DNA from: CAZFDE01 sp964517795
Lineage (GTDB): Bacteria; Planctomycetota; Phycisphaerae; Sedimentisphaerales; Anaerobacaceae
Length of the DNA stretch: 6,353 nucleotides
Direction of reading: 5' to 3'
NCBI GenBank assembly: GCA_964517795.1
Contig: CAZFDE010000116.1
Span: 1-6,353 of the forward strand
Positions within the stretch are counted from its first letter, which is position 1. Every line of letters begins with the position of its first letter. A program made the translations under genes and the position numbers. Shown here in pieces: positions 1 to 6,303 of this stretch. The notes below the pieces were generated by a model. It was not told the origin of the DNA and did no database searches. It saw nothing but the letters and a program-made list of their open reading frames with translations.

Positions 1-8
1 AGATTCAT
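1..8 (-). CDS. Start of the next operon gene (partial; MrpD/MbhH-like expected from order)
   Basis: Only ATG AAT CT is present. The ATG at 8-6 forms an ATGA overlap with the mnhC stop and is preceded by a near-perfect AAGGAGG with an eight-base spacer, so a translated gene very likely starts here. No residues beyond Met-Asn are visible, so identity is inferred only from the A-B-C-D order of Mrp operons and the G-H order in Mbh. Confidence 0.55.
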
Positions 9-373
9 CCTTTGAGCCTCCTTATCTGGGTGATATCGAATGTGCCGTATTTTTCATACGTGCGAATACAGATCGAAATCATCAGGGCCAGCGAACCAAG
101 GCTGATGACGATCGCCGTCAGCACCAGCGCCTGCGGCAGCGGATCGACGCAGTTACGCAGAAATGAGCCGGCGATATCGCCGGTTGCGGCGTTGAGTTCG
201 GCCCGATCCAAAATCGGCGCGGTACCGCCCATGCGAAAACCCAGCATGATCAAGAACAGGTTCACCGCATATTCCATGACCACGATGCCGATGACGATTT
301 TGACCATGTTCTTTTTGACCACGGCACAGTACAGGCCCACCATAAACAGCAATAAACATAATGCATACAGCAT
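5..373 (-). CDS. mnhC: MnhC/MrpC/MbhG-type (NuoK-like) subunit of the Mrp antiporter module
   Basis: This 122-residue, three-helix protein is homologous to NuoK. Landmarks are GLYCAVVKKNMVKIVIG (13-29), E34 and N38 in the second helix (VMEYAVNLFLIMLG), and DPLPQALVLTAIVI (77-90), the best-conserved MrpC/MbhG motif. The loop between helices 2 and 3 (about residues 47-80) is somewhat long, and the polar tail after residue 104 is cytoplasmic by the positive-inside rule. The start has GAGGAG with a six-base spacer overlapping the mnhB stop; only three bases separate the two genes. Its TGA (7-5) overlaps the ATG of the next gene (8-6). It is probably part of the ion pathway and of the interface to the following MrpD-like subunit. 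Confidence 0.93.
   Translation of the reverse strand: MLYALCLLLFMVGLYCAVVKKNMVKIVIGIVVMEYAVNLFLIMLGFRMGGTAPILDRAELNAATGDIAGSFLRNCVDPLPQALVLTAIVISLGSLALMISICIRTYEKYGTFDITQIRRLKG
17..23 (-). promoter_or_regulatory. Strong Shine-Dalgarno site for the gene leaving the left edge
   Basis: AAGGAGG on the minus strand lies inside the last codons of mnhC, eight bases before an ATG that overlaps the mnhC stop. It is the strongest ribosome site in the window and the main evidence that another subunit gene follows. Confidence 0.7.
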
Positions 374-376
374 GGT

Positions 377-841
377 TTACTCCTCAGATTTTTTCAGTTC
401 AGGCCGAAAGATCGACAATCCGACGATTACCAGAAACAGCGACGCCCCGACCTTCAGGCCGATCGCGATATTGGCCAGGGGGATCGTTCCGGCGCTGACC
501 AGGTGAAACGCGGTATCTTTGTCGGCCAGCATATTTTGCTGCACGAAATTCCAGAAAAACGCATCCGCACCGTACCACAAGCCCGCCAGTGCGATCAGGA
601 TAAACAATAACGCCCCGAGGCAATCGATCCGTGAGGCCGCCCTGATCGATAGATTTTCCTCGGTGAATTCGCGCCCGTAAGCCAGCATCACCAGTACGTA
701 GGATGAGGCCAGGATCACGCCGCCGGCAAAACCGCCCCCCGGGGTCAGGTGTCCGAAAAGAATGATATAGATGCCGAACAGGAAGATCAGCATTTTGACC
801 CAGCTACTGATCGTTTTGACGATTACAGTCATACCTTTCAT
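377..841 (-). CDS. mnhB: MnhB/MrpB/MbhF-type subunit of the Mrp antiporter module
   Basis: This 154-residue protein has four predicted helices. The MnhB family signature GHLTPGGGFAGGVI lies at 30-43, and the second conserved segment SAGTIPLANIAIGLKVGAS lies at 116-134. The length fits the family. In Mrp complexes this subunit packs between the MrpA tail and MrpC and helps form the cation path; in Mbh the equivalent is MbhF. The ATG overlaps the upstream stop (ATGA). GGAGG, encoded within the last codons of the preceding gene, lies ten bases upstream, which is slightly long. A second in-frame ATG three codons later has poor spacing to any purine-rich site, so the first is kept. The end is charged (LKKSEE). 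Confidence 0.93.
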   Translation of the reverse strand: MKGMTVIVKTISSWVKMLIFLFGIYIILFGHLTPGGGFAGGVILASSYVLVMLAYGREFTEENLSIRAASRIDCLGALLFILIALAGLWYGADAFFWNFVQQNMLADKDTAFHLVSAGTIPLANIAIGLKVGASLFLVIVGLSIFRPELKKSEE

Positions 842-1389
842 GATTCGATTTCCTCCAGTTGCTTGCGGCTTTGTTTTCGAAGCAGCACAGTGGCGCCGAT
901 AATGGATGTGAACAGAACCGTTGCCTCACCCAATGTGTCGTATGCCCGAAAGTCCAGGATCACCGAAGCGACCAGGTTGGCGGCACCGGTTTTCTGCAGA
1001 CCCTGCTGGATATAACGTTGCGAGGCGGCGTCATCGACACGGGCGAAGACCGGTTCACCGAAATTCGGGAAGGTGGTAAAGACATGAAGTGCCGTTACGA
1101 AGATCACCAGGATCACCACGATCGAGACGACCATTCCGAAAAATTCCCGGTCACCGCTGATAAACGTCAGGTCACGCGCAATGGTCGCGCGGATCAGGAT
1201 GATCAGTCCGAGCACCTCGACGACGATCTGGGTGATCGCAATATCCGGCGCCCGTAAGAATAAGAACATCAGCGATCCGCCGAAGCCGATCGCGCCGACG
1301 CAAATCACCGCACTGAGTAAATTGTCCGTTTCCACCGCCACGATGGCGGCAATGAGAATGAACAAGAGTAATAGATAGAAAACAGTCAT
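838..1389 (-). CDS. Fused MbhD-MbhE-like protein (DUF4040 plus MrpB-like domain; MrpA C-terminal type)
   Basis: This 183-residue membrane protein has two recognisable halves. Residues 1-75 match the DUF4040/MbhD type, with three helices and the signature RAPDIAITQIVVE (46-58), including an in-membrane glutamate (E58). Residues 83-171 match the MbhE/MrpA-tail type, ending in ILDFRAYDTLGEATVLF (144-160). In canonical MrpA these two domains form the C-terminus after the antiporter domain; in Pyrococcus Mbh they are two small proteins. Here they form one chain, directly after the antiporter gene. A longer frame begins at 1419 inside the preceding gene, but the ATG at 1389 has GAGG with 5-base spacing and starts directly at the first helix, so it is preferred. 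The stop overlaps the next start (ATGA). It probably helps conduct ions within the Mrp module. Confidence 0.88.
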   Translation of the reverse strand: MTVFYLLLLFILIAAIVAVETDNLLSAVICVGAIGFGGSLMFLFLRAPDIAITQIVVEVLGLIILIRATIARDLTFISGDREFFGMVVSIVVILVIFVTALHVFTTFPNFGEPVFARVDDAASQRYIQQGLQKTGAANLVASVILDFRAYDTLGEATVLFTSIIGATVLLRKQSRKQLEEIES

Positions 1390-1394
1390 CTTAT

Positions 1395-1398
1395 CCTC
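1395..1398 (-). promoter_or_regulatory. Shine-Dalgarno site that sets the start of the MbhD-MbhE-like gene
   Basis: GAGG on the minus strand overlaps the TGA stop of the antiporter gene (TGAGGATAAGATG) and sits five bases before the ATG at 1389. It argues against the upstream in-frame ATG at 1419, which would add ten polar residues before the first transmembrane helix. Overlap of the stop and the ribosome site suggests coupled translation of the two putative MrpA-like halves. Confidence 0.7.
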
Positions 1399-3253
1399 AC
1401 CAAATTTCGCAAATTGCAAATAATATAATCAGTAACCCGATGGTTACCCATGTCAAATACATTGGCAGCAATCCCGAATGCAGCCATTTGAGAAAGCCGG
1501 TCAGTGCCAGGCCGCATTTACCACCGAGGTGATACAGGTCAAAGTAGCCTTTTTCCTGTCCCTTATAGAGACCTTTGAGGCCCTTCATATTCGAGACAGT
1601 TTTATAAAAATGAGTGCCCGGCACGATCATGGCATCGTTATCCTGTTTTTCGCCGCAGTACCAGGTAGAGGTGGTGCGGACTTTCTGGCCGGCCCAGGCA
1701 TACAGCAGGATCGCTAAACCAACCACCAGACCCAGGATCAACAGACCGGTCGCCAAAACCGAATCCCATTGGCCGTAAATGGCCGCGGCATCGATCCGCA
1801 GGGCCGGCAGAATGAACCAGTTCAGCGGCAGATGATAGAAAATTCCGAAAACCACACACAACAGTGCCAACACGCCCATCGGGACCAGCAGGATAAAGGG
1901 TGCTTCTTTGGTCTCTTTGAGCCGTTCCGGACATCGGCCCAAAAATACAGAATGCAAAATCTTGACAAACGAGGCCAGCGTCAGTGCACTGCCGAACATC
2001 GCAGCCACCAGCCACAAGGGCCATAGGTTACTGGCCTGCATCTGAATAATACCCTGATAGACCATCCACTTGGACGCGAAGCCGTTGAACGGCGGCACGC
2101 CGGAAATACTCAACGCTGCGATCAGGCAGCATCCGAACGTCCAATTCATCTTGTTGCCCAGCCCGCCGAGTTCATCGAGTTCGGCGGTACCAGTTTGCTG
2201 CTCAACCGCGCCGCCGGCCAAAAACAGACAGCTTTTGTAAATCGCGTTATTGAGCATATGAAAAATGCCGCCGGCGATCCCGACCGGGGTGCCGGTCGCG
2301 ATCCCCAGAATCATATAGCCGACTTGACTGATGGCATGGTATGAGAGCAGTTTTTTGAGATTGTGCTGGACCATCGCGATCATCACAGCAATGATCAGTG
2401 TTGCGGCCCCGATAATCGCCAGCACTAATTGCAGCGGGCCGGATTGGATCACGAAAAAGCGGGTAACAATTACGACCAGCAGATAAATCCCCAGCAGTTT
2501 GTCAATTGCGGCCGGTAGTAACGCCATTACCGATGTCGGTGCATACAGACCGCTGTCCGGCAGCCAGGTATGCAGCGGCATCGCGCCGGCCTTGGTAATC
2601 GCCGCCAGCATCAAGAGTAAAAACGCGATAATCGGGATCGCCGAAGCGGTTGCAAGCGGACTGGAGGGGTAATGGAAACTGCCTTTTAACAGCCATATCA
2701 TCACAATGCCGAGCAGAAAGGCCGCATCCGAAGCGCCGATCATCGCAAAGCTCTTGGTGGCGGCGAAGTTGGCGTTCTTGCCGCCGGTGGCGATCATCAG
2801 GTACAGCGAGGCGGTAACGATCTCCCAGAAGATCAGCAAAAATAACAGATGGTTCGAAAGCAAAATTCCCGCCGAGCCGCCGATGGTCAGCAGCATCGCG
2901 CCGTAAAATTCGCATTGGCGTTTCGCACCGGCCATCGCCTTGAGCGAATACAGGCCGATCAGGACGCCGAAACCGCAGGAGAACATCAGGATAAATGTCC
3001 CCAGTGATTTGGCGCTGAGCATCAGTTCGAGGCTGAAATTTTCCAGTTCAAACAGCATCCAGTTGAAATCCGTCGCCCCGGTTTGGTGGATCTGGATTGC
3101 AAGGACGAGTGTGTAAATGCTGATGATCAGTGCCGCCAGCTTAGTCAATCCCTTAAGCATGTTGGGGATAAACATCGCGATAAAGCCGGCGATCAGCGGC
3201 AGGAAAACGATCACGCACATCGGATTTTGCCAGAATGATTCGGTTGTCGGCAT
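1397..3253 (-). CDS. NuoL/MrpA-type proton (or sodium) antiporter subunit of the hydrogenase complex
   Basis: This 618-residue protein has at least 14 hydrophobic segments and acts as an ion-translocating subunit. Channel residues of the NuoL/M/N family are visible: E144 in FWEIVTASLYL (TM5 glutamate), K221 in AAITKAGAMPLHTWLPDS (TM7 lysine), K300/K301 in QHNLKKLLSYHAISQ, H332 and K340 in FHMLNNAIYKSCLF, and K395 in GFASKW. After the last core helix, residues 521-575 form a polar loop with TWYCGEK, followed by an amphipathic stretch and a final transmembrane helix (about 595-615), so it is longer than a minimal MbhH/NuoM. The usual APTPVSA-LHAATMVKAG segment reads APTSVMALLPAAIDKLLG here. The start has GGAG seven bases upstream and lies 12 bases after the catalytic-subunit stop. 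With the next gene it could represent a split MrpA; an EchA/HyfB-type assignment is the alternative. Confidence 0.92.
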   Translation of the reverse strand: MPTTESFWQNPMCVIVFLPLIAGFIAMFIPNMLKGLTKLAALIISIYTLVLAIQIHQTGATDFNWMLFELENFSLELMLSAKSLGTFILMFSCGFGVLIGLYSLKAMAGAKRQCEFYGAMLLTIGGSAGILLSNHLLFLLIFWEIVTASLYLMIATGGKNANFAATKSFAMIGASDAAFLLGIVMIWLLKGSFHYPSSPLATASAIPIIAFLLLMLAAITKAGAMPLHTWLPDSGLYAPTSVMALLPAAIDKLLGIYLLVVIVTRFFVIQSGPLQLVLAIIGAATLIIAVMIAMVQHNLKKLLSYHAISQVGYMILGIATGTPVGIAGGIFHMLNNAIYKSCLFLAGGAVEQQTGTAELDELGGLGNKMNWTFGCCLIAALSISGVPPFNGFASKWMVYQGIIQMQASNLWPLWLVAAMFGSALTLASFVKILHSVFLGRCPERLKETKEAPFILLVPMGVLALLCVVFGIFYHLPLNWFILPALRIDAAAIYGQWDSVLATGLLILGLVVGLAILLYAWAGQKVRTTSTWYCGEKQDNDAMIVPGTHFYKTVSNMKGLKGLYKGQEKGYFDLYHLGGKCGLALTGFLKWLHSGLLPMYLTWVTIGLLIILFAICEIW

Positions 3254-3265
3254 CAGATTTCTCCG

Positions 3266-4456
3266 TTACAGAATTTCCTTTTTCAGTCGTGCGGTTTTCT
3301 CACGACTCATTTTCAATAATTGGTCATAGCCGAGGATCAGCTCATTGCGGCTGTCCACGACCGCGATCCGCTCGGTGCAGCTATAGCATGGATCGACCGC
3401 TGCCAGGGTAATCGTCACATCCGCGATATGCTCGCCGATACAGGATGCCTTAAACGAGGGGACATTGACATAGCTGGGTGCCCGGACCTTGTGTCGGATC
3501 GGGCGGTTACCGCCGTCACTGCGGACATAATGGAACGTCTCGCCGCGCGGAGCCTCGGCATGACCGGCGCCTTCGCCGGGCGGGATTTCCTTGACGTCAA
3601 CCGCGACCGGGCCTTTGGGCAGTTTTTTCAGGGCTTCGCGAATTATTTTGACAGCTTCAAGGGTTTCCAGCAGCCGCACGACCGCTTTGGCAAAGACATC
3701 CCCTTGGTCCTGCACGATGACGTTCCATTCGAGATCACCGTACATCGCATAGGGGTCGTCACGACGAACATCGATCGGTACACCGCTGCCGCGAGCCGTC
3801 GGGCCGGTAACTGCATAAGCGATTGCATCTTCTTTCGTTAAGATACCGACGCCTTTGAGCCGGGCGTGCAGAACCGGGTCATCGAGGACGGCTTTGGTAA
3901 GCATTTCGGTTTTCTTTTCAATCTCATCCAGTTCTTTATTGATCTTGGGGATCAGTTCATCGGGGATATCCTCGCGGCAGCCGCCGACTTTGACATTACC
4001 GTAATTATTTCGGTTGCCGGTGATCGCTTCCAGCAGATCGAGAACCGGTTCGCGGTACTTCCAGGCCCACATAAATACCGTATCATAACCCAGGAAGTGA
4101 CCTCCGAGGCCAACCCATAACAGATGACTGTGAATGCGTTCGAGTTCGTTGATAATGGTTCGTACGTAAAGGGCCCGTTCGGGCGGGGTGATGCCGGCGA
4201 TCTCCTCGACCGCCTGAACATAGGCCAACGGGTGCGAAGCCGAACAGATGCCGCAGATCCGCGAAACCAGAAACGGGACCTGATCGAATTGCAGCGTTTC
4301 GCTGACACCTTCGATGCCGCGATGGTTGTAGGAGATCCGGACATTGATATCGGTGACGGTCTCGCCATCGACGGTGAGCTGAAAATATTCCATTTCCTCC
4401 TGCAGCGGATGGAACGGTCCGATCGGGACAACAGGTTTTTTGACAGTCGTTTTCAT
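3266..4456 (-). CDS. mbhL: Catalytic large subunit of group 4 membrane-bound [NiFe] hydrogenase (NuoD/MbhL/EchE-like)
   Basis: This 396-residue subunit holds the Ni-Fe(CN)2CO site where protons and H2 interconvert. Both ligand pairs are intact: RICGIC (C68, C71) followed by SASH, and DPCYSCTER (C357, C360). Other family landmarks are GPFHP (13-17), SYNHRGIE (42-49), ELERIHSHLLW (104-114), GNR (147-149), GGCR (158-161) and EAPRGE (301-306). Presence of all four cysteines excludes complex I NuoD and the Mbs/Mbx-type subunits. A 33-residue tail follows R363 and resembles the extension removed from HycE by its endopeptidase, so processing after R363 is likely (inference). A longer frame begins at 4582 but would overlap mbhK by about 130 bases and adds non-homologous sequence. 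The ATG at 4456 overlaps the mbhK stop (ATGA), is preceded by GAGGAAAGAAG and places the GPFHP motif where the family has it. Confidence 0.95.
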   Translation of the reverse strand: MKTTVKKPVVPIGPFHPLQEEMEYFQLTVDGETVTDINVRISYNHRGIEGVSETLQFDQVPFLVSRICGICSASHPLAYVQAVEEIAGITPPERALYVRTIINELERIHSHLLWVGLGGHFLGYDTVFMWAWKYREPVLDLLEAITGNRNNYGNVKVGGCREDIPDELIPKINKELDEIEKKTEMLTKAVLDDPVLHARLKGVGILTKEDAIAYAVTGPTARGSGVPIDVRRDDPYAMYGDLEWNVIVQDQGDVFAKAVVRLLETLEAVKIIREALKKLPKGPVAVDVKEIPPGEGAGHAEAPRGETFHYVRSDGGNRPIRHKVRAPSYVNVPSFKASCIGEHIADVTITLAAVDPCYSCTERIAVVDSRNELILGYDQLLKMSREKTARLKKEIL

Positions 4457-4893
4457 TTTTTCACTTCTTTCCTCAATGGATATACCCCTTGCGGCCAGTC
4501 GTCGCAAAGGACAAGCCGTTTGAGATTCGGATGGTTGATAAAATCGATGCCCATAATGTCGTGCATCTCGCGTTCGATCCACTCGGCGCCGGGGATGATC
4601 GGCGTGATGGATTCGACGGCGGGATGCTCACGATCACGAATGAACGCTTTTATATTGATCACACAACCGGTCTGATCGTAGCTGTAATGATAAACGATCT
4701 CGAAGGTGTCTTCGTTATCCACGGCCGTGGCGATGACGAAGCGGGCCTTGACATCCTGGAACAGAAAGCGGTTGACCTCGAAGCTGTTCTGCGATTCGCA
4801 GTGCAGAAAGATCCGCTTGTCCGATTTCCTGTCGATCGTGATGAGTTTGTCTTTGATCGTTTCGAGTTTGGCTTCTAATTCCTGTTGGTTCAT
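4453..4893 (-). CDS. mbhK: NuoC/MbhK/EchD-like 30-kDa-type subunit of group 4 hydrogenase
   Basis: This 146-residue soluble subunit packs against the catalytic subunit in the peripheral arm. The C-terminal third carries the complex I 30-kDa signature: EWIEREMHDIMGIDF at 114-128, then HPNLKRLVL at 131-139, DDWP and YPLRK (138-142). The N-terminal half is a poorly conserved alpha/beta region. The length matches stand-alone NuoC-like subunits of Ech/Mbh enzymes; it is not fused to NuoD as in HycE or some NuoCD proteins. The upstream Shine-Dalgarno is weak (AAGAGA, 7-base spacing), and 21 bases separate it from the small-subunit stop, the widest gap in the window. Its TGA overlaps the catalytic-subunit start in an ATGA. 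No cofactor ligands are expected, so the role is structural. Confidence 0.92.
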   Translation of the reverse strand: MNQQELEAKLETIKDKLITIDRKSDKRIFLHCESQNSFEVNRFLFQDVKARFVIATAVDNEDTFEIVYHYSYDQTGCVINIKAFIRDREHPAVESITPIIPGAEWIEREMHDIMGIDFINHPNLKRLVLCDDWPQGVYPLRKEVKK

Positions 4894-4914
4894 TTTATAT
4901 TCTCTTTTCTAAAG

Positions 4915-5346
4915 TTATATCGCGGCCAGCGCCTTGACGACACCGGACATGATCGCTTCGGGTTTGGGCGGACAGCCCGGCACATAGGCGATAATCGCAT
5001 TGGGATCGACCTCGCGGATGACCTTATCGACCGGCCCAACCACGTGATAGCCGTCCTTGAATATGCCGTTCTCACAGCCGCAGGCCCCGATCGCGAAGAC
5101 CACGCAGGGCTTGGGCGTCTGCAGATACACTTCCTTGAGCCGTTTGGCCGCCTGGGCGGTGACCACGCCGGTGACCAGCAGCGCATCGGCGTGCCGCGGC
5201 GAGCCGACGAGTTTGACGCCGAGCCGCTCGACGTCGAATTTCGGCGTCAGGCAGTTGACGATCTCGATATCACAGTTATTGCAGGCGCCGGTATTCACGT
5301 GAAATACCCACGGCGACTTTTTGAGTGACCACATTTTCCAGCCCAT
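4915..5346 (-). CDS. mbhJ: NuoB/MbhJ/EchC-like [NiFe]-hydrogenase small subunit (one [4Fe-4S] cluster)
   Basis: This small electron-transfer subunit carries the proximal [4Fe-4S] cluster next to the NiFe site. Numbered from the chosen start (143 residues), the likely ligands are C22 and C25 (TGACNNCDIE), C89 (GACGCENG) and C125 (PGCPPKPEAI). The CxxC spacing is that of group 4 hydrogenases, whereas complex I NuoB has adjacent cysteines. There is no room for the medial and distal clusters of larger hydrogenase small subunits. There is no Tat signal; the N-terminal KKSPWVFHVNTG segment is typical of Ech/Mbh small subunits, which face the cytoplasm. The gene opens with three in-frame ATGs (5352, 5349, 5346). 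AAGGA abuts the first and lies six bases before the third, so 5346 is preferred, giving a protein two residues shorter than the longest frame. The NuoH stop lies 12 bases upstream. Confidence 0.93.
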   Translation of the reverse strand: MGWKMWSLKKSPWVFHVNTGACNNCDIEIVNCLTPKFDVERLGVKLVGSPRHADALLVTGVVTAQAAKRLKEVYLQTPKPCVVFAIGACGCENGIFKDGYHVVGPVDKVIREVDPNAIIAYVPGCPPKPEAIMSGVVKALAAI

Positions 5347-5352
5347 CATCAT

Positions 5353-5357
5353 TCCTT
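5353..5357 (-). promoter_or_regulatory. Shine-Dalgarno site of the small-subunit gene, upstream of ATGATGATG
   Basis: AAGGA on the minus strand lies just after the stop codon of the NuoH-like gene. It touches the first of three consecutive in-frame ATG codons and is six bases from the third. Normal spacing therefore favours the third ATG (5346), with the second as an alternative. Confidence 0.6.
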
Positions 5358-5358
5358 T

Positions 5359-6303
5359 TTATAACCAGCCTATTTCGTAATGTTGCCCGACCATTGCCAG
5401 CACCACGGCGACGGCCGCCAATAGCCCGCAATACAGCCAGAAGAATCGCATCGCCTGGTCGATTCGAACGCGGGGATTGGTATTTTTAATTAAGATAATC
5501 AGAACGAGTATCACAACATATTTGCCGATGCTTGCCGCGATAGCACCGCCTGAATTCAGGTCGAAACCGCCGAGAAAGACAATCTGTAAAAACAGCGGCA
5601 GGGCGACCAGCATCATCGCCTGCATGATCTTCCATATTCCCAGCAGCGCACCGGAATATTCGATCAGCACGCCGCCGGCCAGTTCGGTTTCGGATTCGGC
5701 GATGTCGAACGGCACGAATCCCAGTTTGGCCTGAACGCATAATAGTGACACAATAAAACCGATGAACCCGGAGATGCTCAAAACGTGGGCATTCTCGGCA
5801 ATGGTTGCCAGGCCTAATGCACCACCGGTTTTGACCAGTACCACGATCAGGCTCAACAGCAGCGGCAGTTCGTACCCGATGACCATTTTCATCTCGCGGC
5901 TGGTGCCGATCGCGGCGTGGGTACTGGCGCTGGCACTGCTGCCGAGGATCAACGCCAGTGACGGAAAGACCAGCAGATAAACCGCGACGATCACATCGCC
6001 GACAAACGCCTGCTGCGGCAGGAAAATGATGTGCAGCAGCATCGTCGATAGCAGCAATACCCCTGCGAATCCGGCCAATGGCGCAAAGATGAACATCATG
6101 CGGTTACCATCCTCGGGTATGAGGGTTTCCTTGCCCATGAGCTTGACGACATCGTAAAAGGGCTGCATTATGGGCGGGCCGATGCGCCACTGGACCAGTG
6201 CGCTGACCTTGCGCACGAAATACGATGCGATCAGGCCCACTGCGACTGTGCCGATAAACCCCGGCACGATCAGCCAGAACAGATGATTCAGTGCAATATT
6301 CAT
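5359..6303 (-). CDS. mbhM: NuoH/MbhM/EchB-like membrane anchor subunit of group 4 [NiFe] hydrogenase
   Basis: This 314-residue protein is the integral membrane subunit that holds the hydrogenase arm against the ion-pumping arm. In the NuoH family it forms the quinone-site-like cavity and the first part of the proton path. Family motifs are clear: RIGPP (residues 40-44) followed by QPFYDVVKLMGKE (47-59), GTSREM (133-138), GYELPLLLSL (143-152), PFDIAESETELAGG (198-211, with E203, E205 and E207 in the acidic loop), and NPRVRIDQAMRFFW near 276-289. About eight hydrophobic helices are seen, and the length is typical for the family. The start is an ATG with AAGG seven bases upstream, and it overlaps the previous gene's stop (ATGA). 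A complex I nuoH is excluded by the neighbouring NiFe catalytic subunit. The symbol follows the Pyrococcus Mbh scheme; EchB or HycD would be equivalent names. Confidence 0.93.
   Translation of the reverse strand: MNIALNHLFWLIVPGFIGTVAVGLIASYFVRKVSALVQWRIGPPIMQPFYDVVKLMGKETLIPEDGNRMMFIFAPLAGFAGVLLLSTMLLHIIFLPQQAFVGDVIVAVYLLVFPSLALILGSSASASTHAAIGTSREMKMVIGYELPLLLSLIVVLVKTGGALGLATIAENAHVLSISGFIGFIVSLLCVQAKLGFVPFDIAESETELAGGVLIEYSGALLGIWKIMQAMMLVALPLFLQIVFLGGFDLNSGGAIAASIGKYVVILVLIILIKNTNPRVRIDQAMRFFWLYCGLLAAVAVVLAMVGQHYEIGWL

Noticed and set aside
12..506. Plus-strand open frame of 164 codons
   Set aside because: Antisense to mnhC and mnhB, both well supported by family motifs.
1390..1419. Start of the MbhD/E-like gene at 1419
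   Set aside because: It lies inside the antiporter gene and adds ten polar residues before the first helix; GAGG is correctly spaced for the ATG at 1389.
3320..3841. Plus-strand open frame of 173 codons
   Set aside because: Antisense to the NiFe catalytic gene, over the C-terminal DPCYSCTER region; a by-product of codon composition.
3266..4456. Membrane-bound sulfane reductase (Mbs/Mbx) catalytic subunit
   Set aside because: Those homologues have lost part of the nickel ligands; C68, C71, C357 and C360 are all present here.
4457..4582. Longer N-terminus for the catalytic subunit starting at 4582
   Set aside because: It would overlap the NuoC-like gene by about 130 bases. The added 42 residues look like a frame-shifted reading of that gene, and the ATG at 4456 has a good upstream site and an ATGA junction.
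4124..4675. Plus-strand open frame of 183 codons
   Set aside because: It lies antisense to the NuoC-like and catalytic subunit genes, whose motifs are certain. Its translation has no recognisable motif and it has no supporting context.
4894..4914. Possible internal promoter or terminator in the 21-base gap before the NuoC-like gene
   Set aside because: It is A+T-rich but too short for a promoter pair, and it shows no inverted repeat with a T run in the direction of transcription.
3266..6303. Respiratory complex I (nuo) operon
   Set aside because: The NuoD-like protein keeps both NiFe cysteine pairs, the NuoB-like protein has CxxC rather than adjacent cysteines, and the following genes are Mrp-type rather than nuoE/F/G/I/J.
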